In this document: piece after piece, positions 7,401 through 15,402 of the stretch
How positions within the stretch are numbered: the stretch's first letter is position 1
How the letters are laid out: every line of letters starts with the position of its first letter
Source: Spirochaetia bacterium
Lineage (GTDB): Bacteria; Spirochaetota; Spirochaetia; Treponematales; Breznakiellaceae
Length of the DNA stretch: 23,906 bases
Assembly (NCBI GenBank): GCA_026002305.1
Contig: BOBI01000018.1
Location: forward strand, 1-23,906
Reading direction: 5' to 3'
The notes under the pieces: model-generated
Databases searched by the model: none
What the model was told of the DNA's origin: nothing
What the model saw: only the letters and a program-made list of their open reading frames with translations
Program-made: the position numbers and the translations under genes

Positions 7401-8985
7401 CCGGCTAAAAGTTGATGATTCGGGCGATTTTTTTGCCGGTCTTTCGTACCCAAGCCCTGTCCGTTTTACCGTTGTGGGCTTTTTAAAAAACAACATTATT
7501 GATGCGCAAACCTCAAACCTTTACGTGGATTTGGAGACGCTTTGGCAGTACATTCCTGTTGATGTTGTTAATTTTGCCGGTGGTTTTATAAATGGCAACG
7601 TACGTGTTACCGGCCAGCTTAACGATCCGGCATTTTACGGTAACGCATGGGTTAACAGCCTAAGAATGAGGATACCTTCTTTTGTTGACGGTGAAATCGG
7701 CCCCACCCCGGCGCGTTTGGAATTTGACGGTAACGAAATACGACTTCTGCCTATACTTGCCAAAGTTGGTAAAGGCAAGGGGCTTATAACCGGAAACTTC
7801 CACATATCGCGGTGGGTGCCGAGCAATTTTGAAATCAGCATCAGGGCGGAACAAGATACGCCTATACCTATAAAAATGAATATTGCCGGTTTTCTCGCAA
7901 AGGGTACGGCGGCGGGTAATGTGCTTTTGGAATTCAGCGAAAACGCTTTGGTTGTTTCAGGCGAAGTGGTGTGCGACGAAGCGGAAATGTCCATGGATTC
8001 AGGCAAGGATAAGCAAAACCCGGATGGTGGGAATCAGGAACAATCATCAGGCGTTATTATGACCGATATAACGATAATTTCAGGCAGGAAAGTGGAATTT
8101 TTGTGGCCGAATGCCGATTTTCCTATTTTGCGGGCAACGGCGGCATCGGGTGACAGGATAAATATTTCAAGCGATAGCCGTTCGGGACGTTTATCGCTAA
8201 TCGGCGATATTGACATTAAAAGCGGCGAGCTTTTTTATTTTCAACGCAGCTTCTATATACGAAGCGGAAGTATGCACTTTAATGAAAACGAAATACAATT
8301 CGACCCGAGGATAACCGCCCGTGCGGAAACCCGCGACCGATCAAATAACGAAGCGGTTACAATTTCGATGGTTATTGATAATCAGCCTATAAGCAACTTT
8401 ACCCCGCGCCTTGAATCAAATCCGCCGCTTTCACAAATCGAAATATTGTCAATAATGGGAGAAAAATTCGCGGGCTCCACAGGCGAGAATAACGTTATCG
8501 AAAGGGCGTTTTTGTCGTCAACGGCGGATGTCCTTGCCCAGTTTGGCGTGGTGCGCCGTTTTGAACGCACGGTGCGCGATTTTCTTCACGTCGATATGTT
8601 TTCCATGCGGACGCAGGCAATCCAAAACGCAATTTTGTTAAATGTGTTTAATAATTCACAGTCCGGGCAATCCGGCGCGGATCCTTCTTCCGGCGCACGG
8701 TCTTCCTTATCCATGGATAATACTAAAATCGGTAACTATTTTGACAATACAACTGTTTTCATAGGTAAATACATAGGCGCAAATATGTTTTTGCAGGGAA
8801 TGGTTTCACTGCGTTACGATCCGGCAAATGTTGAATGGGGCGGCATAAGTGTGGAGCCGGAGATAAGCACCGAATTTAAAACGCCTTTGTTTGATTTAAA
8901 ATGGGAAGTTGTTACAAAGAATTTTACCACAAAATGGGTATTAAATAATAATATTACATTGAGTAAAAGATGGACTTTGCCGTAA
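4486..8985 (+). CDS. tamB: TamB-family translocation and assembly protein (DUF490)
   Basis: This 1499-residue envelope protein would span the periplasm and help assemble outer-membrane proteins or carry phospholipid to the outer membrane. It has one N-terminal hydrophobic segment (residues about 9-26, LYILIFLMLVVLSAVVL) as inner-membrane anchor. A very long region of repeating beta strands follows, rich in G-F/V-D patterns expected of an AsmA-like beta-taco. The C-terminal DUF490 region (about 1150-1499) shows typical words: DIDIKSGELFYFQRSFYI, NEIQFDPRI, PPLSQIEILSIMGEKF. Length is in the usual TamB range. The start is GTG 4486 with GGGGGA upstream at about 4470; no better in-frame ATG precedes the membrane segment. 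bamA follows 86 bases later, the usual partner gene in bacteria that lack a separate tamA. Function is inferred from family and context. Confidence 0.9.
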   Translation: MRPFELKKLYILIFLMLVVLSAVVLRPAQKRIFSEIEVVREKYLHELEILLGKSISYRSIGPSIFCTIDVHDFRMAKSEELIKNQAFFADFVPDVSAKRVRLAFSPRELLNFNAAGMIHSIKSIKVDYPLVEYNTEKDFSDYFVVKKVPKITAMDVLKMIAVDLPDNFTLKLKNGAARMNSSDVKFSFSGINARGRVRNDKILLKTRWNVEASFPKALKSSIKLATPAKVNLSFDGITGTLEAALALSKLKTDFLTLNTAKIYAKVSSDGVFIENTDKKNGYDISFAYNSLAKAIDTKVSFLNFQPSFLINLPAKQDFAGTLLKSRLSGNIRLTSGAGKKFAYSADLHGNLITGLASDSGTFAIAADGNEHIVNFRNLNIDLPRGSAVWSGTFNIDRLMPSGNLVLNDFTFTKTADRASSSGVRADIIVSSAAGSDRIFIFADTINFGDTELQALNIEILRSIGRFDVALSAIRFTNIESSGYADIANLQADVSFIMAGEKNGRKSDPELEVRLALEKFSLSDSIEIIRSVIEVPKTTGPTKVVVDEVIMTSEFFLTTDFKQTLFNIPHLVTALRHNSGLWATSAISGTDRRFDLTETHLVYPGGTVDVHGFADYSNINNVGFFADVFALGNTYFLEGALMDRNSLSITSDSGVSAALNLGSAGTFSGFLFVDDLHLPQKNKMYSLDVNSDFRYESADSWYVNFNKIMLSNYIEAYSSEPIMEISGRADQGAAVFDRLFFDNWRGPLSGSGGIKWDSFKGKRLTEVFMSGVIDLAGASGDEFIKLEINNDENSFLLWVHAENFQIGRFVNNEAGFKLTGEIGFFKQPDEVWSSAFDIGQLSGAFAGSTLHLSTQGTFDETELQMSETRIYYGQMQAEIPALFISLNRQNFQTAASINGSVFGSPVSAFMAIDAKFDNTISWFGLKSALDSISGNITFSNLQFNEYAPPDPFSFEFSRREQSISVTGGPENMIRLKVDDSGDFFAGLSYPSPVRFTVVGFLKNNIIDAQTSNLYVDLETLWQYIPVDVVNFAGGFINGNVRVTGQLNDPAFYGNAWVNSLRMRIPSFVDGEIGPTPARLEFDGNEIRLLPILAKVGKGKGLITGNFHISRWVPSNFEISIRAEQDTPIPIKMNIAGFLAKGTAAGNVLLEFSENALVVSGEVVCDEAEMSMDSGKDKQNPDGGNQEQSSGVIMTDITIISGRKVEFLWPNADFPILRATAASGDRINISSDSRSGRLSLIGDIDIKSGELFYFQRSFYIRSGSMHFNENEIQFDPRITARAETRDRSNNEAVTISMVIDNQPISNFTPRLESNPPLSQIEILSIMGEKFAGSTGENNVIERAFLSSTADVLAQFGVVRRFERTVRDFLHVDMFSMRTQAIQNAILLNVFNNSQSGQSGADPSSGARSSLSMDNTKIGNYFDNTTVFIGKYIGANMFLQGMVSLRYDPANVEWGGISVEPEISTEFKTPLFDLKWEVVTKNFTTKWVLNNNITLSKRWTLP

Positions 8986-8998
8986 GGAAATGAATATG

Positions 8999-9027
8999 TT
9001 GATTGGACTCTTAAAACCGTGTAGGAT
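8999..9027 (+). promoter_or_regulatory. Candidate promoter between tamB and bamA
   Basis: TTGATT (8999-9004) and TAGGAT (9022-9027) are spaced by 17 bases and end 44 bases before the bamA ATG. It could give bamA-skp transcription independent of tamB. Match only. Confidence 0.35.
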
Positions 9028-9071
9028 CAGTAAATCTATGATTCTGAAATTTTCTCGTGAATGGGGATTTA

Positions 9072-11621
9072 ATGCGATTTAAAAGAAACAACTTTTGCTC
9101 AACTGTTGTTGCCATCCTGTTTTTAATTTTTACACCAAATGTTTTCTCACAAACGGCGGCGGAACAAGATGATGAATGGTATATCGGGAAACGTATACGG
9201 GATATTACTTTTGAAGGTCTGCGTCATGTAAAACAGAAGGATTTGGACGGCGTTACGGAATCTTTTATCGGGAAAAATTTTACAGATGATATTTTCCTTG
9301 AATTACAGGGGCAGCTTTATGGCTTGGAATTATTTGATGTTATTGAGCCTAATGCCGTTCCGTCCGATACCCTTGGAACAGAGCTTGTTATCCGCTTTAA
9401 AGTAACGGAGCGTCCGGTAGTTTCAAGAATAAATTTTGTCAATAACAAGGGGCTGCGCCGCAATGAAATACTTGATGTGGTAACGCTGAAAATTAATGAT
9501 GTTGTCAACCAGCTTAAAATAAGGCTGGACGAACAGGCCATCCTCAATAAATACCTTGAAAAAGGCTACCCCGATATAACAGTTCGCACGGAACAGGTGT
9601 ATGACAACAACGGCAATTTAGTTGTCAACTTTATATTGAACGAAGGCGAGCGGATAACGATAGAATCAATTCATTTTGAAGGCAACTCCGTCTTTTCCGA
9701 AAAAAACCTTCAGGGTATTTTAACGCTTAAACCAAAGGCCCTGTTTACCGACGGCGCTTTTCAGGAAGCAAAGCTCATTGCAGACAGAGCTGCAATAGCG
9801 GCCTATTACCACGACAGGGGTTACATTGACGCCGAAATTACCGACCTTATCCGCGACATAAGGCACGATGATAAAGGCAGCCACCTTATTCTTACTTTTC
9901 GGATAAACGAGGGTTTGCCTTTTGTTTTTGGCGGCATTACGTTTGAGGGGAATCATATTTTTTCGACAGCCAACCTTGAAAAACTGGTAAAGTCAAAAAA
10001 AGGCGAAACTTTAAACGCCGGCAGGTTGGAAATGGATTTGCAGAGCATTCAGGATATATACTACGAAAATGGTTATATTTTTAACGGTATCGACAGACAG
10101 GAAAACCGCGACAACACAAACAGGACAATTTCTTACAATATTTTGATAGTTGAACGCGGCAGGGCGCACATTGAGCATATCTATGTACGGGGAAACAAAA
10201 AAACCAAGGATCATGTAATAACCCGCGAAATTCCGCTTGAACCCGGTGATGTTTTTTCAAAAACAAAGATAATGAACGGACTGCGAAACCTGTACAACCT
10301 ACAGTACTTTTCAAGCGTGGTGCCCGATACCCCGCCGGGCAGTACCGAAAGTCTTATGGACCTTATAGTAAATGTTGAGGAACAGTACACAACGGATATT
10401 CAGGCAGGTCTTACATTCTCCGGTTCTAACGATCCTAAAGCATTTCCCATTTCCGCGTTATTTAAATGGAACGACAGAAACTTTTTAGGCCGCGGCAACG
10501 CATTTGGCGCCGAGGTAAACGTTTCGCCGGATGTTCAAAATATTTCAGCGCAGTATACGCAGCGCTGGCTTTTCGGGCTGCCGCTTTCAGGCGGATTCGA
10601 TCTTACCGTACAGCACGCGCAACGGCTTGCCGCTATGGATAACATAGCGCCGTTTTTTGAAGGCAACGAGCCATTCGCGTTCCCCGATGGTTTCTCGTCA
10701 TTCAGAGATTATGAAGCTGCCGGAAAACTCCCCCCCGATGCCTACCTTATGACATACGAGCAGTGGAGCATATCAATGGGATTTTCGACAGGCTACCGCT
10801 TTTTGACACCTTTGGGGATATTAAATTTAGGCGGTACCATACGTTTCGGTGTTAAGTACAACGACTTTAACAGCGATATTTACCGGCCGTTTGACCGCTC
10901 GATACGTAACCGTAACGGCGAGTGGACACCGGCCAACTCGGTGGCATTCACCGTTTCCCTTGATCAGCGCGATCTTTACTACGATCCTTCAAAAGGCTAC
11001 TACATCAGCGACCGTTTTGGTGTTTACGGTCTTTTTGGCAATCTGGAAATTGAAAAATATTTGCGCAACGATCTAAAGCTGGAATGGTTCTGGACGCTTT
11101 GGAATTGGCAAATGTTTGAAAAATGGGCATTTAAGGGCGTTATAGGGCTTCATACAGGCCTTTCGATGATATTCCCGCAAGCGGGCGACCCTATGCCTAT
11201 TATCGAGGATGCAAACAAACTTTCCATAGACGGAATGTTTGTAGGGCGCGGCTGGACAGGCGAGCGGCTTAACCGCGGCCATGTTATGTGGGAAAACTGG
11301 GCGGAATTGCGTATTCCGGCGCTTCCGGGTATACTATCCGTGGATTTATTTTTTGACGCCGCGACAAAAAGGCCGCTGCCGGGTGATGTTTTTACTGATG
11401 TTTCCAGTGAAGGTTATCACTTTTACCATGACATGCGGTACAGTTTTGGCGGCGGGTTGCGCTTTGCCATGCCGCAGTTCCCGTTCCGTTTCCTTTTTGC
11501 CAAACGGTTTAAACATAAAGACAACGGAGACATTGAATGGGTCCAAGGCGCCATAGGCGGCAATGGGGATCCGGCTTCGGGCGTGGATTTTGTAATTTCG
11601 TTTGCAGTTTCCACATACTAA
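9072..11621 (+). CDS. bamA: Outer-membrane protein assembly factor BamA
   Basis: An 849-residue Omp85 protein, the central pore of the machinery that folds beta-barrel proteins into the outer membrane. ATG 9072 is preceded by GGGGA at good spacing; the longer GTG start at 9057 adds nothing signal-like. A signal peptide (ending near VFSQ, residue 27) leads into five POTRA domains, roughly residues 35-110, 110-190, 190-280, 280-365 and 365-445. Each has the I-F-G-N/L opening (ITFEGLRHV, INFVNNKGL, IHFEGNSVF, ITFEGNHIF, IYVRGNKKT). The C-terminal half is the 16-strand barrel. GRGW near residue 726 sits where the conserved loop-6 V/IRGF motif is expected. The chain ends in an aromatic residue (FAVSTY). 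It lies between tamB and skp, as expected for an outer-membrane biogenesis cluster. Confidence 0.95.
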   Translation: MRFKRNNFCSTVVAILFLIFTPNVFSQTAAEQDDEWYIGKRIRDITFEGLRHVKQKDLDGVTESFIGKNFTDDIFLELQGQLYGLELFDVIEPNAVPSDTLGTELVIRFKVTERPVVSRINFVNNKGLRRNEILDVVTLKINDVVNQLKIRLDEQAILNKYLEKGYPDITVRTEQVYDNNGNLVVNFILNEGERITIESIHFEGNSVFSEKNLQGILTLKPKALFTDGAFQEAKLIADRAAIAAYYHDRGYIDAEITDLIRDIRHDDKGSHLILTFRINEGLPFVFGGITFEGNHIFSTANLEKLVKSKKGETLNAGRLEMDLQSIQDIYYENGYIFNGIDRQENRDNTNRTISYNILIVERGRAHIEHIYVRGNKKTKDHVITREIPLEPGDVFSKTKIMNGLRNLYNLQYFSSVVPDTPPGSTESLMDLIVNVEEQYTTDIQAGLTFSGSNDPKAFPISALFKWNDRNFLGRGNAFGAEVNVSPDVQNISAQYTQRWLFGLPLSGGFDLTVQHAQRLAAMDNIAPFFEGNEPFAFPDGFSSFRDYEAAGKLPPDAYLMTYEQWSISMGFSTGYRFLTPLGILNLGGTIRFGVKYNDFNSDIYRPFDRSIRNRNGEWTPANSVAFTVSLDQRDLYYDPSKGYYISDRFGVYGLFGNLEIEKYLRNDLKLEWFWTLWNWQMFEKWAFKGVIGLHTGLSMIFPQAGDPMPIIEDANKLSIDGMFVGRGWTGERLNRGHVMWENWAELRIPALPGILSVDLFFDAATKRPLPGDVFTDVSSEGYHFYHDMRYSFGGGLRFAMPQFPFRFLFAKRFKHKDNGDIEWVQGAIGGNGDPASGVDFVISFAVSTY

Positions 11622-11646
11622 CTTTTGGGGATGTTATGGGGATATA

Positions 11647-12177
11647 ATGATGAAGAAATTTTGTTTTTTTACGGCTTTAACATTGGTTATTTCATTTCAA
11701 GCGGGGGCACAGCAGATAACACGGTTTGCCGTGGTGGATATTTCTAAAGTTTATACTACATTTTTTAAGGATTCCCGCGCGGTACGCGAATGGGAAGAAC
11801 GCAGCGCCCGTTTTCAATCTGACATTGAAAAGCGTACAAAAGAAATTGAAAATTTGCAGAGCCAGAGGGCGCAGGCGGAGCTTCAAGGTGAAAGCGATAA
11901 AGCCAATAGGCTTGGAAATGAAATATATAAAAAATCCGAGGCCCTAAAAGATTGGCATAAAATCCAGTCGGCGCAGCTTGTTGAGCAAAAAAACAAACTA
12001 TCCCAGTCCGACAAATTCTACGAGCAGATTAACAGTGAGATGCGTCTGGTTGCCGAAAGCGAGGGTTTTACCATGGTGTTGAATTTAAATGATAATAAAG
12101 GTATTTTATGGTATAGTCCATCTTGCGATATTACTGATAAGCTTATACAGAGCTTACAAGCAAAAGCACGAAGATAA
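11647..12177 (+). CDS. skp: Periplasmic chaperone, OmpH/Skp family
   Basis: A 176-residue secreted protein that would hold unfolded outer-membrane proteins in the periplasm for BamA. The start is ATG 11647 (an ATG at 11650 is equally possible), after a GGGG ribosome site; the 25-base gap from bamA indicates one transcript. Signal peptide residues 1-22 (cleavage after AGAQ) precede a short beta segment (FAVVDISKVYTTFF), typical of the Skp body. A long charged coiled coil (residues about 45-130) with E/K/Q-rich heptads forms the tentacle. The C-terminal part (SEGFTMVLNLND, GILWYSP) returns to the body domain. Length agrees with the family. Confidence 0.88.
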   Translation: MMKKFCFFTALTLVISFQAGAQQITRFAVVDISKVYTTFFKDSRAVREWEERSARFQSDIEKRTKEIENLQSQRAQAELQGESDKANRLGNEIYKKSEALKDWHKIQSAQLVEQKNKLSQSDKFYEQINSEMRLVAESEGFTMVLNLNDNKGILWYSPSCDITDKLIQSLQAKARR

Positions 12178-12178
12178 G

Positions 12179-12193
12179 ACGGCTGTCAGCCGT
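12179..12193 (+). terminator. Weak hairpin after skp
   Basis: ACGGCT-GTC-AGCCGT gives six pairs. An A5T8 run follows about ten bases later, just before the rubrerythrin ribosome site. It is too weak and too far from the T run to be a confident terminator; it could cause partial attenuation. Confidence 0.3.
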
Positions 12194-12223
12194 TCATGAA
12201 AAATTTTTTTTGGAGGATCCACT

Positions 12224-12772
12224 ATGAAAAAATGGGTTTGTTTAATTTGCGGTTATGTTCACTCAGGCGATAAACCGCCGGCCACTTGTCCTACTTGTAA
12301 CGCACCGGCGGCAAAGTTTCAAGAGCAGGGGACAGATGGGGCTTATGCCGCCATTCATGAAGTCGGCATCGCAAAAGATGCACCGGAAGATATAAAGAAA
12401 GATTTACTTGCCAACTTTAACGGCGAGTGTACCGAAGTAGGCATGTATCTTGCTATGAGCCGCACCGCAGACCGCGAAGGTTATCCTGAAATTGCGGAAG
12501 CATTCAAAAGGTATGCGTTTGAGGAAGCCGAACACGCTTCCAAATTTGCGGAACTTTTAGGCGATGTGCTTTCCACAAGCAGCAAGAAAAATCTTGAAAT
12601 GCGCGCCGAGGCCGAAACAGGCGCTTGCGCCGGTAAAACCGACCTTGCAAAACGCGCAAAAGCGCTTAACAATGGCGTAGGCGATGCCATTCACGACACC
12701 GTTCACGAAATGGCCCGCGACGAGGCCCGCCACGGTTCCGGCTTCAAAGGCTTACTAAAGAGGTACTTCTAA
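12224..12772 (+). CDS. Reverse-architecture rubrerythrin (peroxide-reducing)
   Basis: A 182-residue cytoplasmic non-haem iron protein that would reduce hydrogen peroxide with electrons from NAD(P)H, protecting an anaerobe from oxygen exposure. The rubredoxin-type iron site comes first (C6xxC9 and C22xxC25). The four-helix ferritin-like di-iron domain follows, with Glu/His ligands in GECTEVG, FEEAEH and [11 protein letters not shown]. Rubredoxin at the N terminus is the reverse of classical rubrerythrin, hence reverse rubrerythrin. The start is ATG 12224 with a strong GGAGG at 12212-12216. It is 46 bases after skp and 53 before the LysM gene, so probably shares their transcript at least in part. 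Confidence 0.9.
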   Translation: MKKWVCLICGYVHSGDKPPATCPTCNAPAAKFQEQGTDGAYAAIHEVGIAKDAPEDIKKDLLANFNGECTEVGMYLAMSRTADREGYPEIAEAFKRYAFEEAEHASKFAELLGDVLSTSSKKNLEMRAEAETGACAGKTDLAKRAKALNNGVGDAIHDTVHEMARDEARHGSGFKGLLKRYF

Positions 12773-12784
12773 TTTAGTACAGTC

Positions 12785-12812
12785 TTGTGGGTGGGGGGCA
12801 CCCCGCCCACAA
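12785..12812 (+). promoter_or_regulatory. Strong GC-rich hairpin in the rubrerythrin-LysM gap
   Basis: Twelve pairs (TTGTGGGTGGGG with CCCCGCCCACAA, one T-G) close on a GGCA loop. No T run follows on the plus strand, and the LysM ribosome site begins three bases later. It could act as an mRNA processing or stability element, or limit access to the downstream ribosome site. On the minus strand a CTTTTTG precedes it, which is the wrong side for termination. Confidence 0.5.
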
Positions 12813-12825
12813 AAAGGGAGTATTT

Positions 12826-13299
12826 ATGAAATCAAAAATTATGTTGTTTTCAAGTGCCGTTTTAATTTTGACGGCGGTTTTAGTGTCATGTGCCAGCACG
12901 GGGGGCGGGGGCGGAGGCGGAGACGCTGATACCGATAAGCAATTTTCCTCAATTTACGAAACCCACAAACAGACATTGGACCTTACCAACGCAACGCAGT
13001 ATACCGTTAAAAAGGGCGACAGGCTTTCTAAAATCGCCGCTACCTCTTACGGCTCGGTGGAAAATGCCTATTATTTTCCGTTAATTATGGTTGCTTCAAG
13101 CGATGTTGTTCTTGATCCGGATCGTATAGAGCCCGGTATGAAGTTGACAATTCCGGAGCTTCAAAGAAATATTGATGATCCGGCCGAGCGTACAAATGTT
13201 AAATCGCTGCTTAAAGATGTTGCCGCCCTCTATAAAAGAGATGGCAACAAATATCCGGAAACCCAAGCCGGTCTTATCAAACTTTCAGATTCACTATAA
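12826..13299 (+). CDS. LysM-domain lipoprotein
   Basis: A 157-residue envelope protein. ATG 12826 is chosen because GGGAG lies six bases upstream and a lipoprotein signal follows directly (hydrophobic run then VLVSC, Cys near 22); the longer frame would read through the hairpin. A Gly-rich stretch follows the Cys. A LysM peptidoglycan-binding domain covers residues about 57-105 (YTVKKGDRLSKIA, SYGS, YYFPLIMVAS, I-PGMKLTIPEL). The C-terminal 50 residues are helical and unassigned. It probably ties the membrane to the cell wall. It ends the plus-strand block, facing the converging minus-strand operon. Confidence 0.85.
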   Translation: MKSKIMLFSSAVLILTAVLVSCASTGGGGGGGDADTDKQFSSIYETHKQTLDLTNATQYTVKKGDRLSKIAATSYGSVENAYYFPLIMVASSDVVLDPDRIEPGMKLTIPELQRNIDDPAERTNVKSLLKDVAALYKRDGNKYPETQAGLIKLSDSL

Positions 13300-13307
13300 T
13301 AAGTTTG

Positions 13308-13325
13308 CCGCCCGCGTTAGCGGGC
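13308..13325. terminator. Weak hairpin between converging gene blocks
   Basis: GCCCGC-GTTA-GCGGGC (13310-13325) lies in the 58-base gap between the LysM gene and garR. A second CCGCCC/GGGCGG pairing (13308 and about 13347) could enclose it. There is no clean T run on either strand, so any termination would be inefficient or protein-dependent. Confidence 0.35.
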
Positions 13326-13357
13326 TCAGCTTTCCCCGCTGTGGTTGGGCGGTGTTC

Positions 13358-14239
13358 TTACTTCCGTACTTCTTGCTTTGCCATTTGCTCCCAGTAACGG
13401 ACGATTGCGCTATGATCACTTGCCGCATACCCATCATTTTTTAGGAACTGCATGGTTTCCATTAACCCTGCGGTTAGAGGAACCGGCGCGCCCAGATCAT
13501 GCGCCGTATCAAGCGCGTTTTGCAGATCCTTAATGTGAAGCTCGATGCTAAAGCCGGGTTTGAAATTACCGTCAAGTATCATCGGAACTTTTGCGTTCAT
13601 AACGGTTGATCCGGCTAGGCCGCCTTTTATTGCGTCAAAAACAGCCTGCGGCCGGACACCCGCCTTTGCCGCCAGAACAAAGGCCTCGCTTACGGCGGCA
13701 ATGTTTAGCGCAACTATGATTTGGTTTGCCAGCTTTGCCGTATTGCCGCTGCCTATCCCTCCGACCAATGTTACAGACGAGCCCATTTTTTCAAGCACAG
13801 GTTTTACTTTATCAAAGCTCGCCTTATCGCCGCCAACCATTATGGCAAGGGTGGCCTCAACCGCTTTCGGTTCGCCCCCTGATACAGGCGCGTCTAAAAA
13901 TTGCACAGCCTTTGACTTTAACGCCTTGCCTATTTCTTGCGAGACTGACGGGGCAATTGAACTCATATCAATAACTGTTGTTCCGCTTTTTATGCCTTCG
14001 ATAACGCCGTCCGCGCCTAAAAGCACTTCTTTTACCTGCGGCGAATTAGGCAGCATGGTTATAACAAGCTCCGATTTTGCGGCGATGTCTTTATAACTTG
14101 CCGCCCCTTCCGCACCAAGCGCACATAGCTCATCATATTTTTTCGATTTTGAGTACACTACAAGTTTATACCCGGCTTTAATGAGATTGCGTGCCATAGG
14201 CGCACCCATAATTCCCAAACCTATAAATCCAATTATCAT
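13358..14239 (-). CDS. garR: 2-hydroxy-3-oxopropionate (tartronate semialdehyde) reductase
   Basis: A 293-residue enzyme reducing tartronate semialdehyde to D-glycerate with NAD(P)H in the cytoplasm. It starts with the Rossmann motif GFIGLGIMGAPMARNL. The 3-hydroxyacid dehydrogenase signature (ITMLPNSPQVKEV), substrate-site DAPVSGGEPKA and catalytic-Lys segment KLANQIIVALNIAA follow. Late words (GGLAGSTV, FKPGFSIELHIKDLQNALD) match E. coli GarR closely over full length, which favours this over 3-hydroxyisobutyrate dehydrogenase. It is last in the minus-strand operon, two bases after the glycerate kinase stop, so the two are translated from one message. The kinase uses its product. Confidence 0.92.
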   Translation of the reverse strand: MIIGFIGLGIMGAPMARNLIKAGYKLVVYSKSKKYDELCALGAEGAASYKDIAAKSELVITMLPNSPQVKEVLLGADGVIEGIKSGTTVIDMSSIAPSVSQEIGKALKSKAVQFLDAPVSGGEPKAVEATLAIMVGGDKASFDKVKPVLEKMGSSVTLVGGIGSGNTAKLANQIIVALNIAAVSEAFVLAAKAGVRPQAVFDAIKGGLAGSTVMNAKVPMILDGNFKPGFSIELHIKDLQNALDTAHDLGAPVPLTAGLMETMQFLKNDGYAASDHSAIVRYWEQMAKQEVRK

Positions 14240-14241
14240 TA

Positions 14242-15393
14242 TTACCTCCGGCGTCCAATTTGCAATGTTCTCATAATTGTATCCATTGTTAACGCCATGT
14301 CTTTTTTAGCGCGTAGTTTTGCCTCGCCAAACGGAACGGCGACCCTGTTTATGCTGAATATTGCCGAGACCCCTTCGTCGTACGCCGCTTCGATATTGTC
14401 GCCTATATCGCCGACCACGGCAAATAACGGGACGCCTGCCTTTTTGGTGCGGCGCGCAATTCCTATTACCACCTTGCCGCGCAAACTTTGCGTGTCAATT
14501 TTGCCTTCGCCGGAAAAAACAATGTCGGTGTTTTGCAGACGCTTATCGAACCGGACTGTGTCAAGAACGGTTTCAATTCCCATTTGCAACTTTGATCCTA
14601 GAAAAACCTTCATGCCAAAGCCCATGCCTCCTGCCGCTCCCGCCCCGGGAGTTTTTCCGGCATCAATTGTCAAATCTTTTTTGACCACGCCGGCAAGGTG
14701 CAAAAGCCCTGCGTCAAGCCGCTTAACCATTGCGGGGTCCGCACCCTTTTGCGGGCCGAAAATGTAAGCCGCGCCTGTTTCACCATATAGGGGATTGTCG
14801 ATGTCGCACATGGTGATTAGCGGGGTTTTTTTTAGGCGCGGGTCTATGCCGCTTGTGTCGATGCGGCTTATACCTTTTAGGGTGCCGCCAACCGGCACGA
14901 ATTCCGCGTCGGCGCTATCAAAAAACCGCACCCCAAGAGCCGCAGCCGTGCCGCAGCCGCCATCATTTGTCGCGCTTCCGCCAAGCCCCATGATTATTTT
15001 GCCGCATCCCGCGTCCAGCGCAGCCTTTATAAGCTGCCCCGCGCCGAATGTCGTTGTTTTTTCAGGGTTTAAATTGCCCTCCGCAAGCGGAAGACCCGAG
15101 CAGGCAGCCATTTCTATAACGGCGGTTTTAACGCCGCCGTCGGATTCAGGCAAAATACCATAAAAGGATGGGACATCGCTGGTAAAGGGCCCCCTCACAT
15201 TAATATTAACTTTTTTGCCGCCTACGGCGCTTAAAAAGGCATCAACGGAGCCTTCACCGCCGTCGGCGACAGGGATAATCGAAATTTCGGCATCACGGTA
15301 AAACCGTTTTATCGATTCCGCCATAATGCCGCAGATTTCTGTTGAACTCATCGTTCCTTTGAACGAATCGGGTATCAAAATAAATCTTTTCAC
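14242..15393 (-). CDS. glxK: Glycerate 2-kinase (GarK/GlxK family)
   Basis: A 383-residue kinase converting D-glycerate and ATP to 2-phosphoglycerate, which enters lower glycolysis. Family hallmarks are the N-terminal ILIPDSFKGTMSS, PVADGGEGSVDA, KIIMGLGGSATNDGGCG, TPGAGAAGGMGFG and FSGEGKIDTQSLRGK. Length agrees with E. coli GarK and GlxK (about 380), so it is the class I enzyme. The gene lies 9 bases after gntP and 2 before garR, all on the minus strand. The garK versus glxK symbol cannot be settled from sequence. Confidence 0.93.
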   Translation of the reverse strand: MKRFILIPDSFKGTMSSTEICGIMAESIKRFYRDAEISIIPVADGGEGSVDAFLSAVGGKKVNINVRGPFTSDVPSFYGILPESDGGVKTAVIEMAACSGLPLAEGNLNPEKTTTFGAGQLIKAALDAGCGKIIMGLGGSATNDGGCGTAAALGVRFFDSADAEFVPVGGTLKGISRIDTSGIDPRLKKTPLITMCDIDNPLYGETGAAYIFGPQKGADPAMVKRLDAGLLHLAGVVKKDLTIDAGKTPGAGAAGGMGFGMKVFLGSKLQMGIETVLDTVRFDKRLQNTDIVFSGEGKIDTQSLRGKVVIGIARRTKKAGVPLFAVVGDIGDNIEAAYDEGVSAIFSINRVAVPFGEAKLRAKKDMALTMDTIMRTLQIGRRR

Positions 15394-15402
15394 TTAACTA
15401 CA

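Noticed and set aside
13545..14096. 183-residue plus-strand frame
   Set aside because: Antisense shadow of garR, which has clear enzyme motifs over its full length.
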